Origin: Bacteroidota bacterium
Lineage (GTDB): Bacteria; Bacteroidota; Bacteroidia; Bacteroidales; TTA-H9
Assembly: GCA_003250395.1 (NCBI GenBank)
Contig: QKGM01000038.1
Coordinates: 62,001 to 126,000, forward strand
DNA length: 64,000 nt
Direction of reading: 5' to 3'
The position numbers were made by a program, and so were the translations under genes. The notes below the pieces were generated by a model, which had not been told where the DNA came from, did no database searches, and was given only the letters and a program-made list of their open reading frames with translations. Positions 45,179-53,972 of the stretch are shown piece by piece (position 1 is the first letter of the stretch; each line of letters begins with the position of its first letter).

Positions 45179-46360
45179 TTATTCAACATAAAGCATCAAT
45201 CCTTTCAGATAGGCACCTTCCGGGTGAAAAATACTTACCGGATGATCGGCCGGATGCCCGAGATGCCGGATGATTTTTACCTGACGCCCTGCTTCGATGG
45301 CTGAAGCCATCACGATGGATTCAAACTGCCCGCTATCTACAACCTGGGAACAACTGAAGGTGAACAACAGACCTCCTGGCGCCAGGTTTTTAATGGCTTC
45401 ACGGTTAATATGCCTGTAGGCTGTTAACGCCTTGTGGCGTTGAGAGACATGTTTGGCAAAAGCCGGAGGATCGAGTATGATCAGCTCCCATCCTGGTGTT
45501 ATCTGGTCAAGATATTGCATAGCATCGATAGCTATACACTGATGGATCAGGGGGTCAAATCCATTCAACCGCAGGTTCTCCTCTGTGAGCTGAATGGCCT
45601 TTTTGGAACTATCGACCGAATGTACCAGTTGGGCGCCTGCTTTAAGAGCAGCTATGGAGAAACCTCCTGAATAGCAATATGTGTTAAGTATTTTCTTCCC
45701 TTTAGCATGTTGGGCAACTAACTTCCTGCTGTCGCGCTGATCGAGAAAAAACCCTGTTTTCTGCCCGGCTATAAGGTCAACTTTATATGTGCACCCATGT
45801 TCATTAATCACATTTGTTGCATTATTGCCAAAAAGAAACCCGTCAAAGGTTTCATAACCGGTCTGTTTGCGCAGCGTCTCTCCACTTTTATCATAAACAG
45901 CTTTCAATTGCTGCCCGTAAAGGCGTTGAAGGCATTCGGTGAAGTGTTGGCGCATGGAATACATGCCGATTGAATTGGCCTGCAGAACGGCTGTCCCGTT
46001 ATAAAAATCAACAATTAAGCCTGGCATCCCGTCACCTTCCGAGAAGATGAGCCGGTAAGCATTATTGTCGTGGTCTGGTGTAAGGCCATTAACTTCACGA
46101 AGTCTCAGCGCTTGTTGAAATTTATTAAGCCAGAAATCACCAACAGGTTCTTCCCCAAAGGAAAAAAGTTTCACAGCCAGAGAGCCCGTTTCAAAAAAAC
46201 CATACCCAAGTACCTCTCCCTGCCATGATACAACTTCTACCAACTCTCCTCCGTTAAGTTTAGGCATCTTTTGAATGGCACCCGAAAAGATCCAGGGATG
46301 AAAGCGTTTTACGGGTTGCTCCTTGCCCTGGCGAAGAGATAGCTGGTGATAATTTGTCAT
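45179..46360 (-). CDS. Class I SAM-dependent rRNA methyltransferase (RlmI-like)
   Basis: A 393-residue cytoplasmic enzyme. The N-terminal 75 residues form a PUA domain (KRFHPWIFSGAIQK). A RlmI/RlmK middle region follows, then a Rossmann methyltransferase domain with the SAM loop ILNTYCYSGGFSIAALKAG and the catalytic-side LIILDPPAFAKH. The C-terminal FSCSQVV contains the Cys expected in m5C-type enzymes. It probably makes 5-methylcytosine in 23S rRNA, as E. coli RlmI does, though the exact base is not readable. A -7 box lies at 46380-46387. Confidence 0.9.
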   Translation of the reverse strand: MTNYHQLSLRQGKEQPVKRFHPWIFSGAIQKMPKLNGGELVEVVSWQGEVLGYGFFETGSLAVKLFSFGEEPVGDFWLNKFQQALRLREVNGLTPDHDNNAYRLIFSEGDGMPGLIVDFYNGTAVLQANSIGMYSMRQHFTECLQRLYGQQLKAVYDKSGETLRKQTGYETFDGFLFGNNATNVINEHGCTYKVDLIAGQKTGFFLDQRDSRKLVAQHAKGKKILNTYCYSGGFSIAALKAGAQLVHSVDSSKKAIQLTEENLRLNGFDPLIHQCIAIDAMQYLDQITPGWELIILDPPAFAKHVSQRHKALTAYRHINREAIKNLAPGGLLFTFSCSQVVDSGQFESIVMASAIEAGRQVKIIRHLGHPADHPVSIFHPEGAYLKGLMLYVE

Positions 46361-46379
46361 CGCAACGAAGATTTTGCGG

Positions 46380-46387
46380 CAAAATTA
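46380..46387 (-). promoter_or_regulatory. -7 box (TAATTTTG) for the methyltransferase-mntP transcript
   Basis: The minus strand reads TAATTTTG, 19 bases before the start codon at 46360. Confidence 0.55.
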
Positions 46388-46660
46388 ACCCAAAATCAGG
46401 AAAAGTCATTTATTATTAAAGGCTGCACAGGTGATTGAATCTTTTGATGATTCAACCCGACAACAACGCTGACCAATTGACCTCCATTCAAGTCGACTGG
46501 TTAATTGTTTGTCTTTTAGGTAAATACTAATGAGTGATGTTTAGATATGGAGGATCATGTGCCTGACAAATTATTTAGATAGCAAGAAACTGAAACAAAG
46601 GAAACGCCTTCAGACATCAGCTCAGTGGTTGCCTGATTTGTATTGCTGAGGCTGATCTTT

Positions 46661-47101
46661 TTACTGCCCGGTCTCTGATCGTAAAGGTGGGTCAGAAAGC
46701 AATTGTGAGAGTGATGTATTCTTTAAAAGGTTGAAGGAGTAGTCGCGGATGTCTTTAAACAACCATCTTATTTTACAATTTACTTCGTCCTTACAAAACT
46801 CGCAGGGTTTGTAAGCCTTTTCTGATACGCAGTATAGCTGGGCAATAGTCCCCTCGAAGTGCCTGACAATCTCAGCCATGTTGATGTCGTCGGGATGACG
46901 CAAAAGGTAGTATCCACCTTTTTTCCCCAACCTGCTTCCAAGGAAACCTGCTTTCTTCAACTCGAGTAAGATGTTCTCGAGAAACCGTTGGGGAATATTA
47001 TCCTGCCGTGCTATATCAGAAATCTGGATGGCGCCTTTGCCATACTCTATTCCAAGGCGCTGCAGGGCAATGAGTGCGTATTGTGTTTTTTTTGACAGCA
47101 T
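46661..47101 (-). CDS. Rrf2 family transcriptional regulator with four cysteines
   Basis: A 146-residue winged-helix regulator. The DNA-binding part is typical (MLSKKTQYALIALQRLG, then IPQRFLENILLELKKAGFLGSRLGKKGGYYL). The sensing loop has Cys91, Cys100, Cys103 and Cys109. IscR-type members use three Cys in this loop to hold an Fe-S cluster, so cluster binding is plausible but the spacing differs. It starts 3 bases after the Crp-like gene, so the two regulators are made from one transcript. Confidence 0.9.
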   Translation of the reverse strand: MLSKKTQYALIALQRLGIEYGKGAIQISDIARQDNIPQRFLENILLELKKAGFLGSRLGKKGGYYLLRHPDDINMAEIVRHFEGTIAQLYCVSEKAYKPCEFCKDEVNCKIRWLFKDIRDYSFNLLKNTSLSQLLSDPPLRSETGQ

Positions 47102-47104
47102 GGG

Positions 47105-47803
47105 TTATCCTTTTTTACTTATTTCGGTCAGAGCCTCATGATTCAGTATCAATATTTTTTTCCCTTCAAATCCAATAAGCCCTTCCCTTCTGAACCTCGA
47201 TAAAGTATTGATTACATTTTCGTGCGAACAGGCAGCAAATTCAGCCAGTTCTTTCCTGCTGACCGTGAAATTATACGCTGAATCCTTGTATACCTGATCC
47301 CATAAATAGAGCAGTACTGTAGCAATACGCCCGTTGACATGGTTATGTGCCAGGCTGATGAAGTTGAAGATGGAATGTTGAAACATCTCCATTGCCTGCT
47401 CAATCATAGCCAGGACATATGCCGGATTGCTCAGTGCAAGCCGCTTGAAATCTTCTATATCAACCATACATACTTCGCACTCTTCCATCGCCGTGAGACT
47501 GAAAATGTTGATGTCACGAAAGAAAAGATTAGCTCCGCCTACAAGTTTTGGCCCACTGATGATGGTCATGATGTAATTGCTACCCGTGTCGTAGCGATAA
47601 CTGAACTTTACCACTCCACGATGGAGAAATAACAGGTTGGTTGCTCTCCCTCCCTGCTTAATGATGGTTTCCCCTTTACTGAACTGGAGTTGTACCGTGT
47701 TGCGACACATTGTGTCAAACTCTTCTTTAGCAACAATCAGTGTGCTTAACTTCCTGAATGAACAATCATTGCATTGATATAAAAGCTGGCTGTTTTCAAT
47801 CAT
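47105..47803 (-). CDS. Crp/Fnr family transcriptional regulator
   Basis: A 232-residue regulator with an N-terminal cyclic-nucleotide-type beta-barrel (GETIIKQGGRATNLLFLHRGVVKF) and a C-terminal winged helix (FTVSRKELAEFAACSHENVINTLSRFRREGLIGFEG). Cysteines near the start (CNDC, Cys11 and Cys14, and Cys33) recall Bacteroidota Fnr-like proteins, but a full FNR cluster set is not clear. It is co-transcribed with the Rrf2 gene and divergent from the porin-pst genes. A dyad at 47834-47855 near its transcription start may be its own operator. Confidence 0.9.
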   Translation of the reverse strand: MIENSQLLYQCNDCSFRKLSTLIVAKEEFDTMCRNTVQLQFSKGETIIKQGGRATNLLFLHRGVVKFSYRYDTGSNYIMTIISGPKLVGGANLFFRDINIFSLTAMEECEVCMVDIEDFKRLALSNPAYVLAMIEQAMEMFQHSIFNFISLAHNHVNGRIATVLLYLWDQVYKDSAYNFTVSRKELAEFAACSHENVINTLSRFRREGLIGFEGKKILILNHEALTEISKKG

Positions 47804-47833
47804 AATGAATTCTTTTAGCCTTAAAGATGAAAA

Positions 47834-47855
47834 ATTTCATATTTCAGGATGAAAT
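47834..47855. promoter_or_regulatory. Inverted repeat near the Crp gene start (candidate operator)
   Basis: ATTTCAT (47834-47840), 8-base spacer, ATGAAAT (47849-47855): perfect arms in a 22-base dyad, the size used by Crp/Fnr dimers. It covers the predicted start of the crp-rrf2 transcript (promoter 47864-47871). Confidence 0.45.
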
Positions 47856-47863
47856 AGATCCTG

Positions 47864-47871
47864 CAAATCTA
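47864..47871 (-). promoter_or_regulatory. -7 box (TAGATTTG) for the crp-rrf2 operon
   Basis: An exact TAnnTTTG element on the minus strand, 60 bases before the Crp start codon. Confidence 0.5.
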
Positions 47872-47895
47872 CACTACTTTGGTGAACATAATGAA

Positions 47896-47903
47896 TAAAT
47901 TTG
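47896..47903 (+). promoter_or_regulatory. -7 box (TAAATTTG) for the outer-membrane channel gene
   Basis: An exact TAnnTTTG element 48 bases before the start codon at 47952, 24 bases from the opposing crp box, so the two promoters are close enough to share regulators. Confidence 0.5.
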
Positions 47904-47951
47904 CATTTTTTCCGGTTGATAATTTAAAATCAATCACTAAACCATCAGAAA

Positions 47952-49340
47952 ATGTATTGGAAACAAACACTCAACCTGCTGATTTTAACTATTATGGGCA
48001 TAACCGGCCTAAAGGCTCAAACAACCGATGATTTGTTGAAGTTCCTTACAGAAAAGGGTATTCTGAAAGCCGAAGAGGCTGATTCGTTAAGGGCAGAGGC
48101 TGCCATCTCCCGACAGAAAGCCCTCCCGCTTAACCATTTTACAATGTCGATGGAATATCGCCCCCGCACAGAATTGCGTTATGGCTACCAGCAACTGCCA
48201 GCCGATACTTCAGTGGCTGCCTTCCTTGTTGGTCAGCGAACAAGGCTGTCGATGGCCTATGACTATTCGAATCAATTGTCACTGGCTTTCTCGATGCAGG
48301 ATCTTCGTATATGGGGAAGCCAGAATCCAAAGTCACTTAATGGAACCGTTCAGGTGTTTGAAGCCTGGGTTGAACCCAAAATTACCCCTGAGTGGTCAGT
48401 CAGGATTGGGAGACAAAAACTTTCGTACGATAACCAGCGCCTCTTTGCTGAAAACAACTGGCGTATAGGTGGCAATGCTCACGATGCAGCTTTGCTTAAA
48501 TATCAGGGGACTAACCTTGTAATCCATTTAGCCGGGGCTTTTAACCAATCGGGCGATAAGGCATTCGGTACCGATTTTGCCCCTTCTGGCTTCACTAATT
48601 ACAAATCGTTGGTTATGAATTATATCAAATACTCCTTCAACGACCATTATACGATTACTGCAATCAATGTTGCCGATGGTTGGCAGGATGAAAAAAATGT
48701 TGAGAAGATACACCAGCGATTCACAAGCGGAGGACGTATAGAATATCAGAAAGGATCATTCCAGGCGGGTGCGGGTGCCTGGTACCAGTATGGCCATAAT
48801 ACGAAAGGTGTTGATCTGGCTGCCTGGTATCTGAATCCCGAAGCACGGTATACAATGGGTCAATGGCAGTGCAGGGCAGGTGCTGAATTATTCAGTGGCA
48901 ATAAGCCCGGAGAGACAGATACTGATAAAAGTTTCTCGCCTCTCTATGGCTCGGGTCATCGTTTTAACGGATCTCTCGATCTTATTACAAAGTTTCCGGG
49001 CGATGTGGGGGGAGCCGGTCTTATAAATCCCTATCTCAATATCACCTGGAAGGCGTCGAAGGCATTCTCGATACGTACAGATATTCATGGTTTCTGGCTA
49101 CAGAACGATTATGTGAAGAATGAGGTTACATACGATCGTTGGATCGGTGTGGAAAACGACTGGCTGGTGAATTATAATCCGAACAGCTATACCAGCCTTG
49201 AACTGGGTTTTTCCTATGCTACCGTAAGTGAAACTTTTGAGGTGATTAAAAAAGCTCAGGCCGGTGCACACAACACGATGCCCTGCTTTACTTATTTTGC
49301 CCTGACTATAAAGCCTACCCTCTTGAATTCGAAGTGGTGA
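47952..49340 (+). CDS. Alginate-export/porin-like outer-membrane channel
   Basis: A 462-residue outer-membrane beta-barrel. Residues 1-22 are a signal peptide (ending KA-Q). A short helical segment (TDDLLKFLTEKGILKAEEADSLRAEAA) of the kind found at the start of OprP/OprO-type porins is followed by repeated strand pairs such as RTRLSMAYDYSNQLSLAFSMQD and WSVRIGRQKLSYDNQRL, which match the alginate-export barrel fold. Its position ahead of pstSCAB suggests that it lets phosphate or phosphate esters across the outer membrane; this is inference. It ends 145 bases before pstS. Confidence 0.75.
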   Translation: MYWKQTLNLLILTIMGITGLKAQTTDDLLKFLTEKGILKAEEADSLRAEAAISRQKALPLNHFTMSMEYRPRTELRYGYQQLPADTSVAAFLVGQRTRLSMAYDYSNQLSLAFSMQDLRIWGSQNPKSLNGTVQVFEAWVEPKITPEWSVRIGRQKLSYDNQRLFAENNWRIGGNAHDAALLKYQGTNLVIHLAGAFNQSGDKAFGTDFAPSGFTNYKSLVMNYIKYSFNDHYTITAINVADGWQDEKNVEKIHQRFTSGGRIEYQKGSFQAGAGAWYQYGHNTKGVDLAAWYLNPEARYTMGQWQCRAGAELFSGNKPGETDTDKSFSPLYGSGHRFNGSLDLITKFPGDVGGAGLINPYLNITWKASKAFSIRTDIHGFWLQNDYVKNEVTYDRWIGVENDWLVNYNPNSYTSLELGFSYATVSETFEVIKKAQAGAHNTMPCFTYFALTIKPTLLNSKW

Positions 49341-49485
49341 TCAAATACAGTGAATGCCAGCTATACTGCCAACAAGTCAACCTGTTTCTCCCAGGAAGAA
49401 GGAGGAGGAATCATGAATCCTGAATCTGAAAGGTTGGCCACTGGTTGGTGTCTCTCACGATTATAAATAAATTATCGTAATACCA

Positions 49486-50436
49486 ATGAAAATTAATGTC
49501 TTCAGAACTCTGGTAATTTTAATCGTCCTGTCGGGTTTATTATACCCGAAGCAGGCTTTTGTACAGGAAAAACTTAATGGGAAGATAACCATTTCAGGAG
49601 CCTTTGCGCTCTACCCGATGATGGTAAAGTGGGCCGATGAATTTCGTAAGCTTCATCCCGGCCTCCGGATCGATGTATCGGCAGGTGGTGCAGGGAAGGG
49701 TATGACTGATGTCCTGGGTGGGATGGTTGATATTGGCATGGTCTCCCGGGAGGTTTATCCGGCTGAAGCAAATAAAGGCGCTTTTGCCGTTGCCGTTGCC
49801 CGTGATGCTGTTGTCCCGGTGATCAATGCCAGGAACCCCGCGTTGAATGATATCCTTTCACGCGGTATCACCGCATCAGTAGCCCGGAAAATATGGATCA
49901 CCGAAGAGTATAAAACATGGAGTGAGGCTTTTCGTATCAAACAAAAAATGCCCCTTCATGTATATACCCGCAGCGATGCCTGTGGTGCTGCTGATATATG
50001 GGCCAGGTATCAGAATGGGAAACAGGAAGACCTCAATGGCAGCGGTGTGTTTGGTGACCCGGGACTTGCTCTCGCTGTGAAGCGTGATCCCGCCGGAATA
50101 GGATTCAATAACATAGGTTATGCCTATGACCAGACAACCCATCGCCAGGTTGACGGTATCAGGGTATTACCGATCGATTTAAACGGCAATGGAAAGATCG
50201 ACCCCGAAGAAGATTTTTACGAAACAATGACCATGATTACCGACGCCATCGCGGCAGGTAAGTACCCGGCTCCGCCGGCTCGCGACCTCTATCTCGTGAC
50301 CAAAGGGAAGCCTGCTTCGCCGGCAGTGAAAGCTTTTATCAAATGGATACTCACTTCAGGACAACAGTTCGTCAGGGAATCAGGATATATCAGGTTACCC
50401 GACGCCCAACTCGGTGATCAGCTTAAAAATTTCTGA
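49486..50436 (+). CDS. pstS: Phosphate ABC transporter substrate-binding protein
   Basis: A 316-residue periplasmic binding protein with a signal peptide (LVILIVLSGLLYPKQAFVQ). The phosphate-site segment SGAFALYPMMVKWADEF and the GGAGKGMTDVLGGMVDIGMVSR region match the PstS family, where Ser, Gly and Asp side chains hold phosphate. The SDACGAADIWARY segment corresponds to the hinge-side binding loop (often SGT) but reads SDACG. It starts the pst cluster; pstC begins 2 bases after its stop. Confidence 0.87.
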   Translation: MKINVFRTLVILIVLSGLLYPKQAFVQEKLNGKITISGAFALYPMMVKWADEFRKLHPGLRIDVSAGGAGKGMTDVLGGMVDIGMVSREVYPAEANKGAFAVAVARDAVVPVINARNPALNDILSRGITASVARKIWITEEYKTWSEAFRIKQKMPLHVYTRSDACGAADIWARYQNGKQEDLNGSGVFGDPGLALAVKRDPAGIGFNNIGYAYDQTTHRQVDGIRVLPIDLNGNGKIDPEEDFYETMTMITDAIAAGKYPAPPARDLYLVTKGKPASPAVKAFIKWILTSGQQFVRESGYIRLPDAQLGDQLKNF

Positions 50437-50438
50437 GT

Positions 50439-51332
50439 ATGAAACTTTCGCGACGTATCAAGGACCTTACGGCCACCCGCCTTATGATGCTGACTACCAT
50501 GTCGGCATTTGCCCTCATGATCATCATCGGGGTGGTATTGGCCGTGAAGTCGGAACAGATACTCAGTGGACATTCGCTGTGGAGCCTGCTGGGTTCTTCT
50601 GTTTGGAAACCCATGAAGGGAGAGTTTGGTTTTCTGGCTTTTATTGCAGGTACTCTTGCTGTAACGGCTCTTGCTATTGTTTTGGCTCTGCCACCGGCAC
50701 TTATGGCTTCAATCTGGTTGAGCGAGTATGCTAATAGTCGCATCCGAAGTCTCTTTGCCCCGGTAATCGACCTGCTTGCAGGTATTCCACCTGTTGTGTA
50801 TGGTGTATGGGGAACCCTGACTCTGGTGCCCCTCATTTCTGAAACCCTCGCGCCCTGTTTCGTTGACTTCTCAACTGGCTACAGCCTGCTGGCAGGTGGC
50901 ATTGTGCTGGCTATCATGGTTATCCCGCTCATGATGGGACTCTTTGGCGAACTGTTTGCCTCTATTCCCCGTGATCTGAGGGAAGCCTCTCTGGCCCTGG
51001 GAGCAACCCGTTGGGAGACTGCACGCAGGGTTGTAGTCAGAAAAGCGCTTCCAGGTATCGTGGCAACTGTTGTTCTCGCTATCTCGCGGGCCTTTGGCGA
51101 AACCATTGCCGTGATGATGGTGTGCGGCAATGTAGCCGATATGCCAGGTTCCCTTTTCAATCCTGTTTACCCCCTTCCTGCACTTATTGCAAATAATTAT
51201 GGAGAAATGATGTCGTTGCCCGACTATGAGTCGGCACTGATGCTGGCTGCTCTGATCCTCTTTGTTATCATTATTGCATTCAACGTGATCTCGCATGCAA
51301 TCCTTCACCGTTTGAAACAACGAATCGCATGA
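50439..51332 (+). CDS. pstC: Phosphate ABC transporter permease PstC
   Basis: A 297-residue inner-membrane permease with six helices. The ABC-coupling EAA-type loop LREASLALGATRWETARRVV precedes the last helices, and IPPVVYGVWG is the usual PstC/PstA membrane signature. With PstA it forms the channel of the phosphate importer. It starts 2 bases after pstS and overlaps pstA by 4 bases. Confidence 0.93.
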   Translation: MKLSRRIKDLTATRLMMLTTMSAFALMIIIGVVLAVKSEQILSGHSLWSLLGSSVWKPMKGEFGFLAFIAGTLAVTALAIVLALPPALMASIWLSEYANSRIRSLFAPVIDLLAGIPPVVYGVWGTLTLVPLISETLAPCFVDFSTGYSLLAGGIVLAIMVIPLMMGLFGELFASIPRDLREASLALGATRWETARRVVVRKALPGIVATVVLAISRAFGETIAVMMVCGNVADMPGSLFNPVYPLPALIANNYGEMMSLPDYESALMLAALILFVIIIAFNVISHAILHRLKQRIA

Positions 51333-52162
51333 ACCGACGTTTTACCGAATTCATCATGAAGGGGCTGATGCTCCTCTCGGTGGCAACCATCATGATGGTG
51401 CTTTTGTATATCCTGTATATCGTTGCAAGCAAGGGGCTTCGTTCGCTTTCCTGGGAGATGGTAACCAGTCTTCCAACCGGAGGGTATTACCTGGGTAAGG
51501 AGGGTGGCATCGCCAACGCTATTGCCGGATCCCTGATGATGATCGTGGCGGCAACTGCACTGAGCCTGATTATTAGTCTTCCAACCGCCTTGTGTATCAA
51601 CTTTGTGATGAGGCGAAACGGAAGGCTTGCCCGTTCCAGCCGTTTCATGTTCGATGTGCTGTTCGGAATTCCGAGTATTGTTTACGGAGCCTTTGGCTTT
51701 CTATTGATGATGTGGCTGGGAGTACAGGCTTCACTGCTGGGTGGTACCATAGCAGTGGCACTCCTCATCATGCCGATTATGGTTAGAGCCATCGACGAGG
51801 TTGCTGTTCTTGTCCCTTCCGATCTTACAGAGGCGGTATTCTCGCTTGGCGCTACCCGTTACGAGATGCTTAAAGTAGTAGTTCGTCAGCTCAGGCCAGG
51901 CATTGTATCGGCCACGCTCCTTGCTGTAGGCCGTGGTATCGGGGATGCTGCTACCGTTCTTTTTACGGCAGGATATACCGACAGCATACCGGTCACGCCA
52001 AACGACCCTGCCGCTACTTTACCATTGGCTATATTTTTTCAACTCAGTAGTCCGGTCGAGGAGGTTCAAAACCGGGCCTATGCTGCTGCTTTGATTCTTA
52101 CGGCCATGATTCTGGTAATTAGTTTTGGTGTCAGAGCTCTTGTAAAATATAGCCGGAAGTAA
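51329..52162 (+). CDS. pstA: Phosphate ABC transporter permease PstA
   Basis: A 277-residue inner-membrane permease. The IPSIVYGAFGFLL segment and coupling loop LTEAVFSLGATRYEMLKVVV match PstC and the family, followed by ARAVGRGIGDAAT-like helix residues (AVGRGIGDAATVLFTAGYT). Its start overlaps pstC by 4 bases. The gap to pstB is 118 bases. Confidence 0.93.
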   Translation: MNRRFTEFIMKGLMLLSVATIMMVLLYILYIVASKGLRSLSWEMVTSLPTGGYYLGKEGGIANAIAGSLMMIVAATALSLIISLPTALCINFVMRRNGRLARSSRFMFDVLFGIPSIVYGAFGFLLMMWLGVQASLLGGTIAVALLIMPIMVRAIDEVAVLVPSDLTEAVFSLGATRYEMLKVVVRQLRPGIVSATLLAVGRGIGDAATVLFTAGYTDSIPVTPNDPAATLPLAIFFQLSSPVEEVQNRAYAAALILTAMILVISFGVRALVKYSRK

Positions 52163-52280
52163 TTCAGGCTTTTTAGATACAGATTCGTGAAGCTTACAGG
52201 TGTCATTGCCCAACGTAATAGTTACCGGAAGAGTTTACGATTTTTATGTCAGAATTTGAAACTTATTAATTTGCCCAGAG

Positions 52281-53114
52281 GTGGAAAATATATTGTTCGA
52301 GATGAATACATCGGTATTTGTTGATAATTACAAGGCAACAGCCCCGGTGAGTTGTATTGAAAATGCAGCTTTATGCATCAGGGGGCTGAATGTGGCAATT
52401 CAAGGCAAGCCAATTCTGAAGGATGTGTCGTTCGATGTACCCCCCAAAAGCATCACGTGTATCATTGGGCCATCGGGTTGCGGGAAGACTACCCTTCTCC
52501 GTTCGCTAAACAGGATGCACGACTACACTGCCGGGATGAAAGTCACCGGCCAGGTAACTATCGATGGAAATGACATCTATGCCCCGGGAGTAGATGTTGC
52601 GGCTCTGCGGCGCAGGATGGGGTTATTGGCCCAACGGCCGACCGTTCTTCCTATGTCGGTTTTTGGCAACGTAGCCTATGGACCAAAGCTATATGGAGTG
52701 AAGCGGGGAGAATTGCTTCGTGCTATCGTTGAAAGAAACCTGAAAGCTGTAGGTTTGTGGGAGGAAGTCCACGACAGGCTTCATAGTCCTGCCGGGATTC
52801 TCTCTGTAGGCCAGCAGCAAAGGCTATGCCTGGCCCGTGCTCTTGCCGTTCAGCCAGCAATCATCCTCGGTGACGAGGCCACTTCTGCCCTCGATCCCCT
52901 GGCTACCCGTACCATAGAGGAATTACTCCTCAGGCTCAAACAACAACTCAGTATTGTATTGGTAACCCACACACTGCGGCAGGCCCGCCGGATTGCCGAC
53001 CATGTTGTATTTATGTACATGGGTGAAATGGTTGAATCGGGATCTGCTCAACAGGTTTTCTCCAACCCGGTTCATGACCTAACGAGAGAGTTTGTCGGGG
53101 GAAGCATTGGATGA
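52281..53114 (+). CDS. pstB: Phosphate ABC transporter ATP-binding protein PstB
   Basis: A 277-residue ATPase (from a GTG at 52281; an ATG at 52302 would give 270 residues). Walker A GPSGCGKT is at residues 63-70, the Q-loop in GLLAQRPTV, and the signature is LSVGQQQRL (174 onward) rather than LSGGQ. Walker B reads IILGDEATSALDP, so Ala200 replaces the usual Pro of DEPTSALDP; the catalytic Glu199 and switch His (VTHTLRQ) are kept. A near-match -7 box (TTAATTTG) lies about 10 bases before the GTG, which would favour the ATG start. No phoU follows. Confidence 0.92.
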   Translation: MENILFEMNTSVFVDNYKATAPVSCIENAALCIRGLNVAIQGKPILKDVSFDVPPKSITCIIGPSGCGKTTLLRSLNRMHDYTAGMKVTGQVTIDGNDIYAPGVDVAALRRRMGLLAQRPTVLPMSVFGNVAYGPKLYGVKRGELLRAIVERNLKAVGLWEEVHDRLHSPAGILSVGQQQRLCLARALAVQPAIILGDEATSALDPLATRTIEELLLRLKQQLSIVLVTHTLRQARRIADHVVFMYMGEMVESGSAQQVFSNPVHDLTREFVGGSIG

Positions 53115-53267
53115 GTTTCGGCTTTCCGGGCCCATGGCTCTGCAGATCGAAATTTCGGTATATAAATCGAATAAACCGATCAGGTATTATAAACCGGGAT
53201 ATTTCAAGGATGGCTCTTGTATAAATTCAACGGCCTGAGGTTTTATCCGGCAACTGCAATTTACATC

Positions 53268-53924
53268 CTATGCCTTCCAACTGCCAATAAACTGGCTGAC
53301 CGATGAGCCGTTCAGGCTGTAATTACCCTGCGCCTGCCTTTCGGTAAAAAATGCGATGAAAAACCAGAGGGTATCACCTGGTGCTGTCTCAGGTAGAGGG
53401 AGCCTTGCCTGTTTCATTTCGCGAAGAATTCCGTCATGGATTCCCGTCATGCTGTGTTGAAGGTCGTTGACAGCCACTACCATTACCTCATCATTTCCAG
53501 CGTGTTTTTTGCCTGGCACAGGTTCTCCCCAGCCAATAAGTGCTTCGTTGTCTGAAATGTCATCAATTGCTGCCTGTTGGGTTCCTGCCAGCCACCCGTC
53601 GCTGATTTGTAGCCACGAGAGCCCGCTCTTTTCATTCTCAGGTGCATATTCGTAGAGCGGCAGGTTGTATGAAAATGCCTCGTGAAAAGTGCTTCGCGTC
53701 GGGTTCTCCCGCCCGAAACCAATTCGCGTGAATTCACCAACAAGTTGCATCATTGCCATGACGTGGGCAAAATCTGCCTGTCGCTTTAACTGTCGTTGCG
53801 AACGTTTAACATTTGAAAAATCAGGAACTGAGCTGGCTACGGTCTTTCCCCAACGCCTCGAATAAACCACATTTCCAATCCGGCCCGATAGTTCGGGGCC
53901 CTGATTGCCGGTCACAATAGCCAT
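53268..53924 (-). CDS. DUF6266 family protein
   Basis: A 218-residue protein that matches the DUF6266 pattern of Bacteroidota: an N-terminal GPELSGRIGNVVYSRRWGKTVASS, like the family's 'G.FSGK.G.V.GS.W.G' start, then a beta-rich body (YEYAPENEKSGLSW, DTLWFFIAFFTERQ). The ATG at 53924 (MAIVTGNQGPEL) gives the usual family start; the frame continues 16 codons further. The function is not known; the family often occurs in variable genome regions. It converges with pstB. Confidence 0.75.
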   Translation of the reverse strand: MAIVTGNQGPELSGRIGNVVYSRRWGKTVASSVPDFSNVKRSQRQLKRQADFAHVMAMMQLVGEFTRIGFGRENPTRSTFHEAFSYNLPLYEYAPENEKSGLSWLQISDGWLAGTQQAAIDDISDNEALIGWGEPVPGKKHAGNDEVMVVAVNDLQHSMTGIHDGILREMKQARLPLPETAPGDTLWFFIAFFTERQAQGNYSLNGSSVSQFIGSWKA

Positions 53925-53972
53925 ACAAAGAGTATTTAAAAGGTTATTAAATGATATTATATTAAAACACAT

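Noticed and set aside
46435-46455. TTGAATC ttttgat GATTCAA stem upstream of the methyltransferase gene
   Set aside because: Short, with no U-tract in a useful place; may be chance, so not listed as a terminator for the Rrf2 gene.
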